In this document: positions 9,482 through 18,477 of the stretch, piece after piece | Layout: every line of letters begins with the position of its first letter | Numbering within the stretch: the stretch's first letter is position 1 | NCBI RefSeq assembly: GCF_913773635.1 | Contig: NZ_CAJYGQ010000013.1 | Span: forward strand, 62,001-126,000 | Length of the DNA: 64,000 nucleotides | Source: an uncultured Mucilaginibacter sp. | Lineage (GTDB): Bacteria > Bacteroidota > Bacteroidia > Sphingobacteriales > Sphingobacteriaceae | Reading direction: 5' to 3' | Made by a program: the position numbers and the translations under genes | The notes under the pieces: model-generated | Seen by the model: the letters and a program-made list of their open reading frames with translations, nothing else | The model's database searches: none | Told to the model about the DNA's origin: nothing

Positions 9482-10783
9482 TCAAATCATCTGCTCTGCA
9501 ACTTTGAGCCCGCTTGTTAATGCAGCTTCCACGGTTCCCATTGATGGGCCTTGATACATAAATTCACCGGCAAAAAAAAGTGTGCCATCAACCGGTTTAT
9601 TCAGCAGCTCCAGGCTTTCTGTTGTATGTACGGTATCATAAGCGTAAGAACCATATACATATGGTTCAGCTGTCCAGTTAGCTACATGCCATGTAAGGAG
9701 TTTTTCCTTAAGCACTTCAACATCATAGTTGAATATGTGTGCAATCGAAGCAACGGCCTCATGCATTATTTGCTGATTTGTGTAACCGCTAAGCTTTACA
9801 GCGGCGGGCCCGCCTAACCAACCCGTAAGTAACGATGAATGCTGAGGTAACTGAGTCCACCATGTAGGTATTTTTTCATCAGAAAAAAGAAACATTGTAT
9901 CACCAAGCTTTTCTCCGTGAAAGGCACTCACGTCAACATGCTCCCAAAAAGCTTCATCAAACTGTAAGAGTACCTTAATTATAGCCCCAAAACCCAGCTT
10001 TTGTAAAGCGGCAAAATGGCTGGGGATTTCGGGCTGTATTGTAATTTTACCTTTGGCCTTAGGTGAGGCTTGCCAAACACCAAGTGGAATAGCAAATATC
10101 ACTTTTTTGGCTTCGTAAGCATCGCCATCAGTGGTTATTACGTTGACCTTTCCAGGCTTCCATGTAACCTGGTCGACCGCCGCATTTAAGAATATTTGAC
10201 CATCTGAATGCTTAATCTCTTTGCTTAAATAGTCAATAAGAGAACAGTACCCATTATCAATACGGTATTGTGCGCTATCATCTTCACTTTCCCATTCATC
10301 GCGCATGGCAAAAGCACTAAGCTTTTCTGGGTCGGCTGTGTCATACCCTGCTGCATACCGCCTAACCGACTCACATAGCTTTTGATGTGAATCATCAGGG
10401 AAGTATTGTTTTAAGAATTCATTGAGTGATAAGTCGTGCTCAAGCTTGTGCAGTTGTTCAATAAGCTCATCCCAACCCTCCGTCATATTCTGGTCTTGCT
10501 TAAACTGCCCATTGCTGTAATGCCACATTTGCCCACTAGCAGCGTGATAAGTAAGCCCAGCCTTTTTTAGTAAACTCGAAGTAACAGGCAAGTCGCCATG
10601 TACAAACTCGGCGCCCAATTCGGCATGATTAAAAAATGATGTGTTGTGGAGCGTATGTATTCGCCCGCCGGTGCGGTTGCAGGCTTCAAGTACAACAACC
10701 TTTTTGCCAGCCTTACTTAAAGTATAAGCCGCCATTAAACCCGCCGCACCTGCTCCAATGATAAGCACGTCTGTGTTTTCCAT
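9482..10783 (-). CDS. FAD-dependent flavin monoamine oxidase family protein
   Basis: Predicted cytoplasmic flavoprotein oxidising an amine or amino acid. The N-terminal dinucleotide-binding motif is VLIIGAGAAGLMAAYTL, followed by the conserved TGGRIHT (FAD phosphate contact). The C-terminal motif FFAGEFMYQGPSMGTVEAALTS is the family's flavin-binding end. The ATG at 10783 is chosen because it sits right before the Rossmann strand; the 50-residue upstream extension of the open frame starts with ATT and overlaps the upstream terminator. Length is 433 residues. The substrate is unknown. It is separated from the upstream hydrolase gene by a strong hairpin. Confidence 0.85.
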   Translation of the reverse strand: MENTDVLIIGAGAAGLMAAYTLSKAGKKVVVLEACNRTGGRIHTLHNTSFFNHAELGAEFVHGDLPVTSSLLKKAGLTYHAASGQMWHYSNGQFKQDQNMTEGWDELIEQLHKLEHDLSLNEFLKQYFPDDSHQKLCESVRRYAAGYDTADPEKLSAFAMRDEWESEDDSAQYRIDNGYCSLIDYLSKEIKHSDGQIFLNAAVDQVTWKPGKVNVITTDGDAYEAKKVIFAIPLGVWQASPKAKGKITIQPEIPSHFAALQKLGFGAIIKVLLQFDEAFWEHVDVSAFHGEKLGDTMFLFSDEKIPTWWTQLPQHSSLLTGWLGGPAAVKLSGYTNQQIMHEAVASIAHIFNYDVEVLKEKLLTWHVANWTAEPYVYGSYAYDTVHTTESLELLNKPVDGTLFFAGEFMYQGPSMGTVEAALTSGLKVAEQMI

Positions 10784-10899
10784 AAAATGTAGATGGCGCA
10801 ATGTAGGGATTTTTTTTAAGTGCAAAAATGCCAAAGGCGCCAGTGGCAAAGAAAGGCAGAACGAAATAACATGCCCCTTACGATTTATTAACCGTACAA

Positions 10900-10936
10900 A
10901 ATGTGATTGAGGTGTGATACACACCTCAATCACATT
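10900..10936 (-). terminator. Hairpin terminator overlapping the stop of the PhnP-like gene
   Basis: Perfect 17-bp inverted repeat (10900-10916 with 10920-10936) around ATA. The stop codon TAA of the leftward gene (10935-10937) lies inside the right arm. The minus-strand transcript continues into a short U-rich stretch (TTTTGT). Confidence 0.75.
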
Positions 10937-11696
10937 AGCATGTTATCTTGAGTCCATCATAGGCAAGCTTAATTCCTTCAGGCAGTTCTTGTGACACATC
11001 AGCATATTTGCCCAATCTATGACTTATGTGCGTAAAATAAGTCTGTTCGGCACCAATCATTTTTGCAAAGGCAATAGCTTCATCAAAAGTAAAGTGCGAT
11101 ATGTGAGGCTGCTTTTGCAATGCATTTATAACTAATATTTTTGTACCCCTAATTTTTTCAACCTCAGCCGGTGTTACTGTTTTGGCATCAGTTAGATATG
11201 TGAAATCATCAATACGGAAGCCAAGCACCGGTAAGCGGTAATGCATTACCTCAATAGGTGTAAAGTTAACCTGGCCAATATTAAAGGGTTTGTCACTTAT
11301 AGTATGTAGGTTGAGCTGCGGTATTCCCGGATATTTAAATGAAGCAAAAATGTAAGCAAATTCCTGCTTAAGTGATTGCTGCACCCTTTCGGTTGCGTAA
11401 ATATCCATAGGAGCCTGCTGAACAAAATTAAATGCCCTTACATCATCCAAACCTGCAGTATGATCCTTATGCTCATGAGTATATACAATGGCATCCAGAT
11501 GCTTTACTCCTTCGCGCAGCATTTGGTAACGAAAATCAGGTCCGCTATCAATAACAATAACCTTTCCCTCCGCTTCAATCATAATAGAGCTGCGTAAGCG
11601 TTTATCATGCTTATCAGTGGAGGTACACACCTCACAATCGCAGGCAATAATAGGTACGCCCTGTGATGTTCCTGTTCCTAAAAAAGTAATAATCAC
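10935..11696 (-). CDS. PhnP-like MBL-fold metal-dependent hydrolase
   Basis: Metallo-beta-lactamase-fold phosphodiesterase-like enzyme of the PhnP/RNase Z-related group. It has GTGTSQGVP at the N-terminus, the CDCEVC cysteine cluster typical of PhnP relatives, the zinc motif THEHKDH (residues 73-79) with the following AGLDD, and late His ligands in FTHISHRLG. Length is 253 residues. The start is a GTG overlapping the TGA of the upstream small gene (GTGA), so the two are probably translationally coupled. The actual substrate is not established; a role in cyclic phosphoribosyl or nucleotide metabolism is possible. Confidence 0.85.
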   Translation of the reverse strand: MIITFLGTGTSQGVPIIACDCEVCTSTDKHDKRLRSSIMIEAEGKVIVIDSGPDFRYQMLREGVKHLDAIVYTHEHKDHTAGLDDVRAFNFVQQAPMDIYATERVQQSLKQEFAYIFASFKYPGIPQLNLHTISDKPFNIGQVNFTPIEVMHYRLPVLGFRIDDFTYLTDAKTVTPAEVEKIRGTKILVINALQKQPHISHFTFDEAIAFAKMIGAEQTYFTHISHRLGKYADVSQELPEGIKLAYDGLKITC

Positions 11697-11965
11697 AGCT
11701 CCAGTTCGGTTTGTTTAATTTGATTTAATAATCCTAATTGCTTATCGTCAAGCCGCTTTACATCAATCTCCAACTGCCTTATCAGCTCGGTTACGGCTTG
11801 TATCTTACTTTCGAGGTTTGAAAACTTATTTACCACAATCATGCGGCTGTTTTGCAACAGGCAGGCATTAGTTTTAAAGTTACCCTTCTCGTACCTTACT
11901 TTGTACTCGGCAGCCTTCAACAAGTTTTCAAGCTTTTCAAGGGTATGATTTGTATTGGTAAGCAT
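11693..11965 (-). CDS. Small coiled-coil protein upstream of the MBL-fold hydrolase
   Basis: A 90-residue protein from the ATG at 11965. A longer open frame exists, but its upstream part is low-complexity and lacks a good start. The C-terminal half is a heptad-rich helix (LESKIQAVTELIRQLEIDVKRLDDKQ), so it is probably a short coiled coil. It overlaps the hydrolase start by 4 nt, indicating cotranscription. No family recognised. Confidence 0.6.
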   Translation of the reverse strand: MLTNTNHTLEKLENLLKAAEYKVRYEKGNFKTNACLLQNSRMIVVNKFSNLESKIQAVTELIRQLEIDVKRLDDKQLGLLNQIKQTELEL

Positions 11966-12100
11966 TAAAATCAAAAGTAATAAAAGTATTGCTATTTGGT
12001 AAGAATTTGCCCTTTCTGGTACATTACTACATAAATTTACCTTAAATGTATATTTACGCCTATCAGCAACCATTGTGTATAATATATTAAACCAACTCAA

Positions 12101-12988
12101 ATGAAACACTTATACCTTATCAGTAAACTCTTCTGCCTTACTACCGCATTATTGCTTTCAGCCAGTGCTCATGCACAACAAAAAGGATTGCTTTGGCAAA
12201 TAACCGGTAAAAACATTACCCAACCAACTTACCTTTTTGGTACCATTCATTTGTTTGATACTACCCTTTATCGCCTGCCCGATGCGGTAATGAATAAGCT
12301 TACCCAAACCAAAAAAGTTTATTTTGAGCTTGACTTCAGTAAAATTAACCCTGCCGAAATGCTGCCCCACATTATGATCAAAGACAGCACGCAGCAACTT
12401 GATAAATTATTTGACGCAACCACTTTGGACAAACTAAAAGACATTACAAAAACCTCACCCATGATGCAGGGTATGGGGCCAATGCTGTATAAATTTAAAC
12501 CATTATTTTTAACAACTCTCCTGCTTAACAATGGCAAAGCCGTTACCATTGATATGGAAATGCAAAAACGTGCAGTTTCTTTAAAAGATAGCGTAGGCGG
12601 CCTGGAAACCGTTGCCGAACAAATGCAGGCCTTAGATGCGGTATCAATTGCTAAACAAGTACAAATGATGCAGGAGTTTATTAAAAGCTATACAACAGCT
12701 GACGAGCTTGTTAAAAAGCTTACTGAAATTTACGTTAAGCAAGACATTGAAAACCTTTTAACAGAATTAAATAACAATGCACCTATTGATGCCAGTTTTA
12801 ACGAAGCGTTATTGGTAAAACGGAATATAACTATGGCCAATCGCATAGATAAGGTTTTAGGTAAGCAAAGTACGATGATAGCGGTTGGCAGTGGCCATTT
12901 AGGTGGAAAGGATGGCTTAATTATGTTATTAAAAGCGAAAGGCTATATATTGAAGAACGTCCCATTTGTCTTCGAGAAGGTAAAATAG
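12101..12988 (+). CDS. TraB/GumN family protein
   Basis: Secreted or periplasmic protein with a signal peptide ending SAHAQ. It shows the TraB/GumN hallmarks: WQITGKN at the start of the domain, the first conserved GTIH motif (YLFGTIHLFD), and the second conserved GSGHLGG near the C-terminus. These His/Glu-containing motifs suggest a metal-dependent peptidase-like (Tiki/erythromycin-esterase-related) fold; the biochemical role in this family remains unsettled. Length 295 is normal. It is divergently placed to the small coiled-coil gene. Confidence 0.85.
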   Translation: MKHLYLISKLFCLTTALLLSASAHAQQKGLLWQITGKNITQPTYLFGTIHLFDTTLYRLPDAVMNKLTQTKKVYFELDFSKINPAEMLPHIMIKDSTQQLDKLFDATTLDKLKDITKTSPMMQGMGPMLYKFKPLFLTTLLLNNGKAVTIDMEMQKRAVSLKDSVGGLETVAEQMQALDAVSIAKQVQMMQEFIKSYTTADELVKKLTEIYVKQDIENLLTELNNNAPIDASFNEALLVKRNITMANRIDKVLGKQSTMIAVGSGHLGGKDGLIMLLKAKGYILKNVPFVFEKVK

Positions 12989-13123
12989 CGTGCCGGGAGC
13001 GAACAACAGGTGTACGCTATCGAACGCTCACAGCATTAAATAAGAAACAACTTACTGATAACCAACAATATAAATACTTGGCATAATGTTATCATATATT
13101 TTGTATAACGTTAACCCTACACC

Positions 13124-15577
13124 ATGTTTAAAAACTACTTTAAAACTGCTATACGTAGCTTACTGAAGCAAAAGGTATTTAGTATTATAAATGTTATTGG
13201 ATTAGCCATTGGCATAAGCGCTGCTATGGTTATTTACCTGATAGTAAGTTACGACTTTAGTTTCAACAAGCTACAGGCAGATGATGAACGTATTTACCGG
13301 GTGGTATCAAACTTTTCATACCAGGGCGAAGAAAATTTCAATTCAGGTGTACCGGTGCCGTTAGGGCCTGCCGTGAAGGCCGGGGTAACCGGCGTTGATG
13401 TGGTTGCTCCTTTTTACGGTTATGGCTATGAAGGAAAAGTAACTGTTGACAGTGCTAACGGCACGCCTAAAACCATAAAAAAACAGCAGCATATTGTAGT
13501 TACCGATGGCTCATACTTTGACCTGCTAAATTACAAGTGGTTGGCCGGCGCGCGGGCTCAGGCGTTTAAAGCCCCAAATCAGGTAGTCCTTACTGCTAAA
13601 CAGGCTAAACTATACTTTCCGAATTTGAGCTACGCAGCCATGATGGGCAAGCAGGTAATTTATGAAGATACATTGCGTACCACAGTTGCAGGCGTTGTTG
13701 AAGACCTGCAGGTAAAAACCGACTTTGTTTTTCACGACTTTATAAGTTTGAAAACGGCAGACACGCATAAACGCATGATTGAAGAATACACCAATTTAAA
13801 TTGGGGCAATACATCTTCATCAAATCAACTACTTATCAAGATAAGAAAAGACGCATCAATAGCTCTCATCAAAAAACAAATTAATGCGCTATATGAAAAA
13901 AACCGCGACAAGAAGTACAGCAGTTCAGGCCAAACTCATGAGTTTGATTTACAACCGTTAAACGACATACATTTTAATAGCAGGTATGATGCTTTTGACG
14001 GGCGCCAGGCTAATAAAACTGTACTGTACAGTTTGCTTGGTGTAGCAGCCTTTTTGCTTGCGCTGGGTTGTATAAACTTCATCAATCTTACTACAGCTCA
14101 ATCTGTACAGCGCTCTAAAGAAATTGGTGTACGTAAAACAATTGGTGGCACACGGCAGCAGCTTATAGGGCAGTTTTTAACCGAAACGTTTGTGCTTACC
14201 GTTATTGCAACGTTGGTATCGGCCTTGATAGCTTACTACCTGCTGCAACTTTTTGGTGATTTTATTCCCAAAGAGATTTCTTACAGCATGCTTTTTACGC
14301 GAGAAGTATTTGTGTTTGTATTGATGTTGCTTATCGTCATATCACTTGCCTCAGGCTTATATCCAGCAATCATGCTGTCATCCTTTAAACCAGTACACGT
14401 GTTAAAGGGGCATGAGGCAAACGGCAAAACCCGCGGTACTTACTTACGCAAAACGCTTACAGTTACCCAATTTGTAATAGCCCAGTTTTTCATTATGGCT
14501 ACGCTGATGGTTGGCAGCCAAATTAGTTATGTATTAAATAAAGATCTTGGCTTTTCAAAGGATGCCATATTATACATAAGCACACCCTGGAAACAATCAG
14601 CATCAAATAAAAAGGAACTATTAGCCAAAAAAATCCAGGCGCTGCCACAGGTAAAACTAGTTGCGGTGGGCGGCCCTGCCCCATCGGCAAGCGGTACCTG
14701 GAGCAGCTATATGCAATATAAAGATGGTAAGAAGGAAACGGAGACTGAGGTGTTTCTTAAAAACGGCGATGAAAATTATATTGACGTATATCAGCTCCGC
14801 TTGTTGGCCGGTAGAAAACTTGAACTGCGTGACAGTGCTTCAAAAGCATTTGTTATCAATGAAACTTACGCGCATACACTAGGCTTTAAAGATGCCCGCA
14901 AAGCTACCGGAGTTATGATTGATTATAATGATAAGAAAGTACCGGTGGTTGGCGTGGTAAAAGATTTTTATCAAAAATCATTACACACAGCCATAAAACC
15001 CGTAGCCGTCATTCTCAACAATCGTATGAACTATAACAATGTGCACGTTGCATTACAGCCACAACAAGGCAAATCGTGGTCAAAGTCAATTGAGCAAATG
15101 CAGGATATGTTTAAACAATTGTATCCGGATGAAGAGTTTAGTTACACCTTTATTGACGAAAGCGTAGCGAGGTTTTACAAAGCCGAACAAGACACTGCTA
15201 AATTACTTAACTGGGCAACCGCGCTATCAGTACTAATAAGCTGCATGGGTTTGTTGGGTTTGGCAATACATAGCACCAACCAACGCATAAAAGAAATTGG
15301 CGTTCGCAAAGTTTTAGGTGCTTCGGTAACCCAAATTGTAACGCTTTTAAGCGCCGATTTTGTAAAACTGATTGTGATAGCGTTCATTATTTCGTTGCCA
15401 ATTGGCTGGTACGCCATGCATCAGTGGTTGCAGCGCTTTGCCTATCATACACCAATTAGCTGGTGGATATTTGGCGGAGCTATAATACTCACTGTTTCAA
15501 TAGCAATAATCACAATGAGTATGCAGACTGTTAAAGCTGCACTTGCCAACCCGGTTAAAAGCTTAAGAAGCGAATAA
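13124..15577 (+). CDS. ABC transporter permease (MacB/FtsX type)
   Basis: An 817-residue inner-membrane permease with the duplicated MacB-like plan common in Bacteroidota: an N-terminal helix (IINVIGLAIGISAAMVIYLIV), a periplasmic MacB_PCD region, and a first FtsX bundle starting LLGVAAFLLALGCINFINLTTA with the conserved RSKEIGVRKTIGGTRQQL coupling motif. A second periplasmic region and FtsX bundle follow (NQRIKEIGVRKVLGASVTQI). No ATPase gene is adjacent, so the partner must be encoded elsewhere. These permeases are linked to antimicrobial peptide efflux or lipoprotein transport; the substrate here is unknown. Confidence 0.92.
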   Translation: MFKNYFKTAIRSLLKQKVFSIINVIGLAIGISAAMVIYLIVSYDFSFNKLQADDERIYRVVSNFSYQGEENFNSGVPVPLGPAVKAGVTGVDVVAPFYGYGYEGKVTVDSANGTPKTIKKQQHIVVTDGSYFDLLNYKWLAGARAQAFKAPNQVVLTAKQAKLYFPNLSYAAMMGKQVIYEDTLRTTVAGVVEDLQVKTDFVFHDFISLKTADTHKRMIEEYTNLNWGNTSSSNQLLIKIRKDASIALIKKQINALYEKNRDKKYSSSGQTHEFDLQPLNDIHFNSRYDAFDGRQANKTVLYSLLGVAAFLLALGCINFINLTTAQSVQRSKEIGVRKTIGGTRQQLIGQFLTETFVLTVIATLVSALIAYYLLQLFGDFIPKEISYSMLFTREVFVFVLMLLIVISLASGLYPAIMLSSFKPVHVLKGHEANGKTRGTYLRKTLTVTQFVIAQFFIMATLMVGSQISYVLNKDLGFSKDAILYISTPWKQSASNKKELLAKKIQALPQVKLVAVGGPAPSASGTWSSYMQYKDGKKETETEVFLKNGDENYIDVYQLRLLAGRKLELRDSASKAFVINETYAHTLGFKDARKATGVMIDYNDKKVPVVGVVKDFYQKSLHTAIKPVAVILNNRMNYNNVHVALQPQQGKSWSKSIEQMQDMFKQLYPDEEFSYTFIDESVARFYKAEQDTAKLLNWATALSVLISCMGLLGLAIHSTNQRIKEIGVRKVLGASVTQIVTLLSADFVKLIVIAFIISLPIGWYAMHQWLQRFAYHTPISWWIFGGAIILTVSIAIITMSMQTVKAALANPVKSLRSE

Positions 15578-15591
15578 GAACAAAAAACCGG

Positions 15592-15634
15592 AACTTAAGT
15601 GAATGCATAACCAGGTTATGCATTCACTTAAGTT
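15592..15634. terminator. Bidirectional terminator, 21-bp perfect stem
   Basis: Arms 15592-15612 and 15614-15634 are exact inverted complements around a single base. TTTTT follows on the plus strand and AAAAAA precedes at 15582-15587, giving a U-tract in both directions. It separates the rightward permease from the leftward acetyltransferase. Confidence 0.9.
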
Positions 15635-15648
15635 TTTAATTATTCACA

Positions 15649-16278
15649 TTAAAGACCGCCGTTAAGCAAATCCTGATACACCTGTATGTACTGCCCAACG
15701 TGCAGGCCATCCATTAGTGCGTGATGCACGTGGATAGATACCGCCATAATTTTTTGACCGTCAATATCGGTTATGCGGCCAAAACTCACTTTAGGTACAC
15801 TATCATTCCGGCTGAAAGAGCGCGCATGTGAAAGGGACGTAAAGTTGATCCATGGCAAGGCCGAAAAGTGTAACACATCGTTTCCTCCCCTTGGAGGAAA
15901 TAATTCGGTTGTGCTTTGTACACGCCCTATTTCTAATTCGGCACCTTCTAAAAACCTTTCAAACGATGGATGATAGTCAATATGTGAAAAGCCAAATGTA
16001 CTATCGGGCCTGTTAATGGTTGCCGAAGCATGCACCTCATCATATACTACCACTTCATCGTTTTCTATACGGTACCGAAACGGCGTAACCATGTTTGCAG
16101 CTCCTAACGCCTGGTACAAATAGTAAATGAACAATGAGATTCCTGCAGATTTTGCATGCTCATATGCCAGTGTTAAATCAACGTTTACTGTTACACCGTA
16201 AAAGGGCTCTTCAAATTGTTTAAAAAATTCAAAGTGTTGCTTACGCGGCCATTTATCAAGATCAAGTAGGTGTTTCAT
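15649..16278 (-). CDS. Type A chloramphenicol acetyltransferase-like protein
   Basis: Trimeric CAT fold, predicted to transfer acetyl from acetyl-CoA to a hydroxyl acceptor, classically chloramphenicol. The catalytic motif HHALMDG is at residues 185-191 with the preceding SIHV strand; PWINFTS matches the conserved structural segment of CatA enzymes. The length of 209 residues fits. The ATG at 16278 shares one base with the TGA of the upstream HAD gene (TGATG), so translation is coupled. Whether chloramphenicol is a substrate is uncertain; many chromosomal CatA-like proteins are diverged. Confidence 0.8.
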   Translation of the reverse strand: MKHLLDLDKWPRKQHFEFFKQFEEPFYGVTVNVDLTLAYEHAKSAGISLFIYYLYQALGAANMVTPFRYRIENDEVVVYDEVHASATINRPDSTFGFSHIDYHPSFERFLEGAELEIGRVQSTTELFPPRGGNDVLHFSALPWINFTSLSHARSFSRNDSVPKVSFGRITDIDGQKIMAVSIHVHHALMDGLHVGQYIQVYQDLLNGGL

Positions 16279-16964
16279 CAATTGATATATTGTAGAATTT
16301 CGGTAATAGAATTAACGCTTTTAAAGTTAGGATGCTCAACCTGGCTCTCAACCATTTCGTGTACCCAGGTAATATGAAACGGTACATGCACGGCGTGTGC
16401 GCCTATGTTGAGTACCGGTATAATGTCAGACTTGAGCGAGTTACCAATCATGAGCAATTCCTGCGGTTGAATATCAAGATGCTTAATCAGTTTGAGGTAA
16501 CTGGCATCGTCCTTTTCCGACATTACTTCAATGTGATGGAAATACCCGCTTAAGCCCGATTTTTTCAATTTCCGTTCCTGATCTAACAAATCGCCTTTTG
16601 TAGCAACCACCAATCGGTACTTGTTTTGTAAAGACTGAAGCACTTCCTCAACACCATCAATTAACTCAATGGGTTGGTTAAGCATCTCCTTCCCAAGATT
16701 CAATATGCGGCCAATAGCCTCTACACTTATTTGCCCGGCAGTTACGCTGAGCGCGGTTTCAACCATTGACAGTACAAAGCCCTTTATGCCATAACCGTAA
16801 AGACTAAGATTGCTTATTTCCGTCTTTAAAAGCTCACGTTCCAAACTATGTTGAGGCATAAACTCACTAAACAGGCTGCAAAATTTTTCCTCGGTTTGCC
16901 TGAAATACGGCTCGTTAACCCAAAGTGTATCATCAGCATCAAATGCAATAACCTTAACGTTCAT
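16278..16964 (-). CDS. HAD-family hydrolase
   Basis: Cytoplasmic phosphatase of the haloacid dehalogenase superfamily. Motif I is DADDTLW (nucleophile Asp9, Asp11), motif II lies in VVATKGD, and the C-terminal acidic motif IGNSLKSDI is the GxxxxD-type motif IV. A helical cap between motifs I and II fits subclass I (phosphoglycolate-phosphatase-like). The ATG at 16964 precedes motif I by eight residues and is preferred over an upstream TTG. It is coupled to the CAT-like gene. The substrate is unknown. Confidence 0.85.
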   Translation of the reverse strand: MNVKVIAFDADDTLWVNEPYFRQTEEKFCSLFSEFMPQHSLERELLKTEISNLSLYGYGIKGFVLSMVETALSVTAGQISVEAIGRILNLGKEMLNQPIELIDGVEEVLQSLQNKYRLVVATKGDLLDQERKLKKSGLSGYFHHIEVMSEKDDASYLKLIKHLDIQPQELLMIGNSLKSDIIPVLNIGAHAVHVPFHITWVHEMVESQVEHPNFKSVNSITEILQYIN

Positions 16965-17055
16965 TTTAGCAGGTATAGAGCACAAAGATGCTCAAAAATA
17001 CCTTTCATTAACAAGAAAGTTACGATGTGATATAAGTAACTAAATGTTAAAAAAC

Positions 17056-17086
17056 TTGACTCGTAAAACTTTATAGAATATTTTTG
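17056..17086 (+). promoter_or_regulatory. Strong Bacteroidota promoter with no ORF behind it
   Basis: TTG at 17056-17058, a 20-nt spacer, then TATTTTTG at 17079-17086, matching the sigma-ABfr consensus in both boxes. The transcript would start near 17093 and meets two hairpins before queA's own promoter. Confidence 0.6.
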
Positions 17087-17092
17087 TAACTG

Positions 17093-17172
17093 AAGCAACA
17101 ATCTTGGGTTGTTGTTTTCATAAGTAAATTATTAGATCTAGAAAACCGGATGCGAGATCCGGTTTTCTTATT
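17093..17172 (+). ncRNA. Candidate small noncoding RNA, about 80 nt
   Basis: The predicted transcript begins after a consensus promoter and ends at a terminator. The first hairpin pairs CAACAA (17096-17101) with TTGTTG (17109-17114), extendable by GAAG/TTTT-type pairs, with the loop TCTTGGG. The second hairpin is the 12-bp terminator at 17140-17168. No start codon with a sensible frame lies inside. The family is not recognised; no search could be run. Confidence 0.45.
17140..17168 (+). terminator. 12-bp terminator hairpin ending the candidate small RNA
   Basis: Arms 17140-17151 and 17157-17168 (AGAAAACCGGAT with its complement) around GCGAG. The 3' arm contains TTTT and is followed by TTATTT. 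It lies upstream of the queA promoter, so it does not terminate queA. Confidence 0.7.
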
Positions 17173-17251
17173 TCCACCCTATTCCGAACAGTGTTTCAAG
17201 CACCAATCTTTTTAATTTACTTTACCCCGACACAATGCAACGCTTAAAACG

Positions 17252-17283
17252 TTGACATATACACAAATAAATGCGTACATTTG
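17252..17283 (+). promoter_or_regulatory. queA promoter
   Basis: TTG at 17252-17254, a 21-nt spacer and TACATTTG at 17276-17283 match the Bacteroidota consensus. The start ATG at 17311 leaves a leader of about 20 nt. Confidence 0.65.
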
Positions 17284-17310
17284 CGCCCTAAAATTCTATT
17301 TGTATAAAAT

Positions 17311-18360
17311 ATGAAATTATCTCAATTTAAGTTCAATCTTCCCGAATCATTGATTGCTCACAACCCGTCTGACGTTCGTGATGAATCCCGCCTGATGGTG
17401 TTGCACCGCGACTCTGGTAAAATTGAGCACAAGATATTTAAGGATGTTTTGGATTACTTTGACGATCAGGATGTTATGATTCTCAATAACACCAAAGTTT
17501 TCCCTGCCCGTATGTACGGTAACAAGGAAAAAACCGGTGCTACTATTGAGGTTTTCCTGCTGCGCGAGCTTAACAAAGAGCTACGCCTTTGGGACGTTTT
17601 GGTTGATCCGGCTCGTAAAATTCGTGTTGGTAACAAGTTATACTTTGGCGACGATGACCTTTTGGTTGCCGAGGTAGTTGACAATACTACATCACGTGGC
17701 CGCACCATCCGCTTTTTATTTGACGGTACCGACGAGGAATTTCGCCGTAATGTTGAAATCTTAGGCGAAACCCCACTTCCTAAATACATTAAACGTAAAG
17801 CTACTGCCGACGATAAAGAACGCTACCAAACTATATTTGCGAAAAATGAAGGTGCGGTTGCTGCCCCTACCGCAGGTTTGCACTTTAGCCGTGAGTTAAT
17901 GAAACGCCTGGAATTAAAAGGTGTTGAGTTTGCTGAGGTAACTTTACACGTTGGTTTAGGCACGTTCCGCCAGGTGGAGGTTGAAGACCTTACCAAGCAC
18001 AAAATGGATTCGGAGCAATTTATTATTGAGCAAAAACAAGCTGATATTGTAAACCGTGGTATTGAGCGTAAAAAACGTATATGTGCTGTTGGCACCACTT
18101 CAATGCGTACTATCGAGTCAGCGGTTTCGGCTAACAAAACTTTAAAATCTGCTAACGACTGGACCAGCAAGTTTATCTTCCCTCCGTATGAATTTAGCAT
18201 TGCTAACTCAATGATTACCAATTTTCACACACCTGAATCAACCCTGTTGATGATGATTTGCGCCTTTGGTGGTTATGAGCATGTCATGAATGCTTACGAA
18301 ATTGCCGTAAAAGAAAAATACCGCTTTTACAGCTATGGTGATGCCATGTTAATTATATAA
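17311..18360 (+). CDS. queA: tRNA preQ1(34) S-adenosylmethionine ribosyltransferase-isomerase
   Basis: Transfers and isomerises the ribosyl moiety of SAM onto preQ1 in tRNA to give epoxyqueuosine, the penultimate step of queuosine synthesis. Family motifs are intact: [12 protein letters not shown] at the N-terminus, the [13 protein letters not shown] segment, the APTAGLHFS motif, [10 protein letters not shown] and the C-terminal [18 protein letters not shown]. The length of 349 residues is standard. It has its own promoter and a terminator directly after it. Confidence 0.97.
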   Translation: MKLSQFKFNLPESLIAHNPSDVRDESRLMVLHRDSGKIEHKIFKDVLDYFDDQDVMILNNTKVFPARMYGNKEKTGATIEVFLLRELNKELRLWDVLVDPARKIRVGNKLYFGDDDLLVAEVVDNTTSRGRTIRFLFDGTDEEFRRNVEILGETPLPKYIKRKATADDKERYQTIFAKNEGAVAAPTAGLHFSRELMKRLELKGVEFAEVTLHVGLGTFRQVEVEDLTKHKMDSEQFIIEQKQADIVNRGIERKKRICAVGTTSMRTIESAVSANKTLKSANDWTSKFIFPPYEFSIANSMITNFHTPESTLLMMICAFGGYEHVMNAYEIAVKEKYRFYSYGDAMLII

Positions 18361-18417
18361 TTAGCTTACAGTTGATGGTTTGTAGCTTATAGCTATGCTG
18401 CTGTCTCAACATAATTA

Positions 18418-18445
18418 AACGCTGTGCTTATGCACGGCGTTTTTT
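18418..18445 (+). terminator. Terminator after queA
   Basis: A 10-bp stem including one G-U pair (18418-18427 with 18432-18441), loop TTAT, then a run of T to 18445. It rules out the most upstream possible start (GTG 18424) for ispD, which would lie inside the hairpin. Confidence 0.8.
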
Positions 18446-18477
18446 ATTCATCATCTTTTTTTGACATATTTGATACC

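Noticed and set aside
15400..15420. Further copy of the CCAATTGGC palindrome in the permease gene
   Set aside because: Lies in coding sequence (LPIGWY) with no start codon or promoter context; chance.
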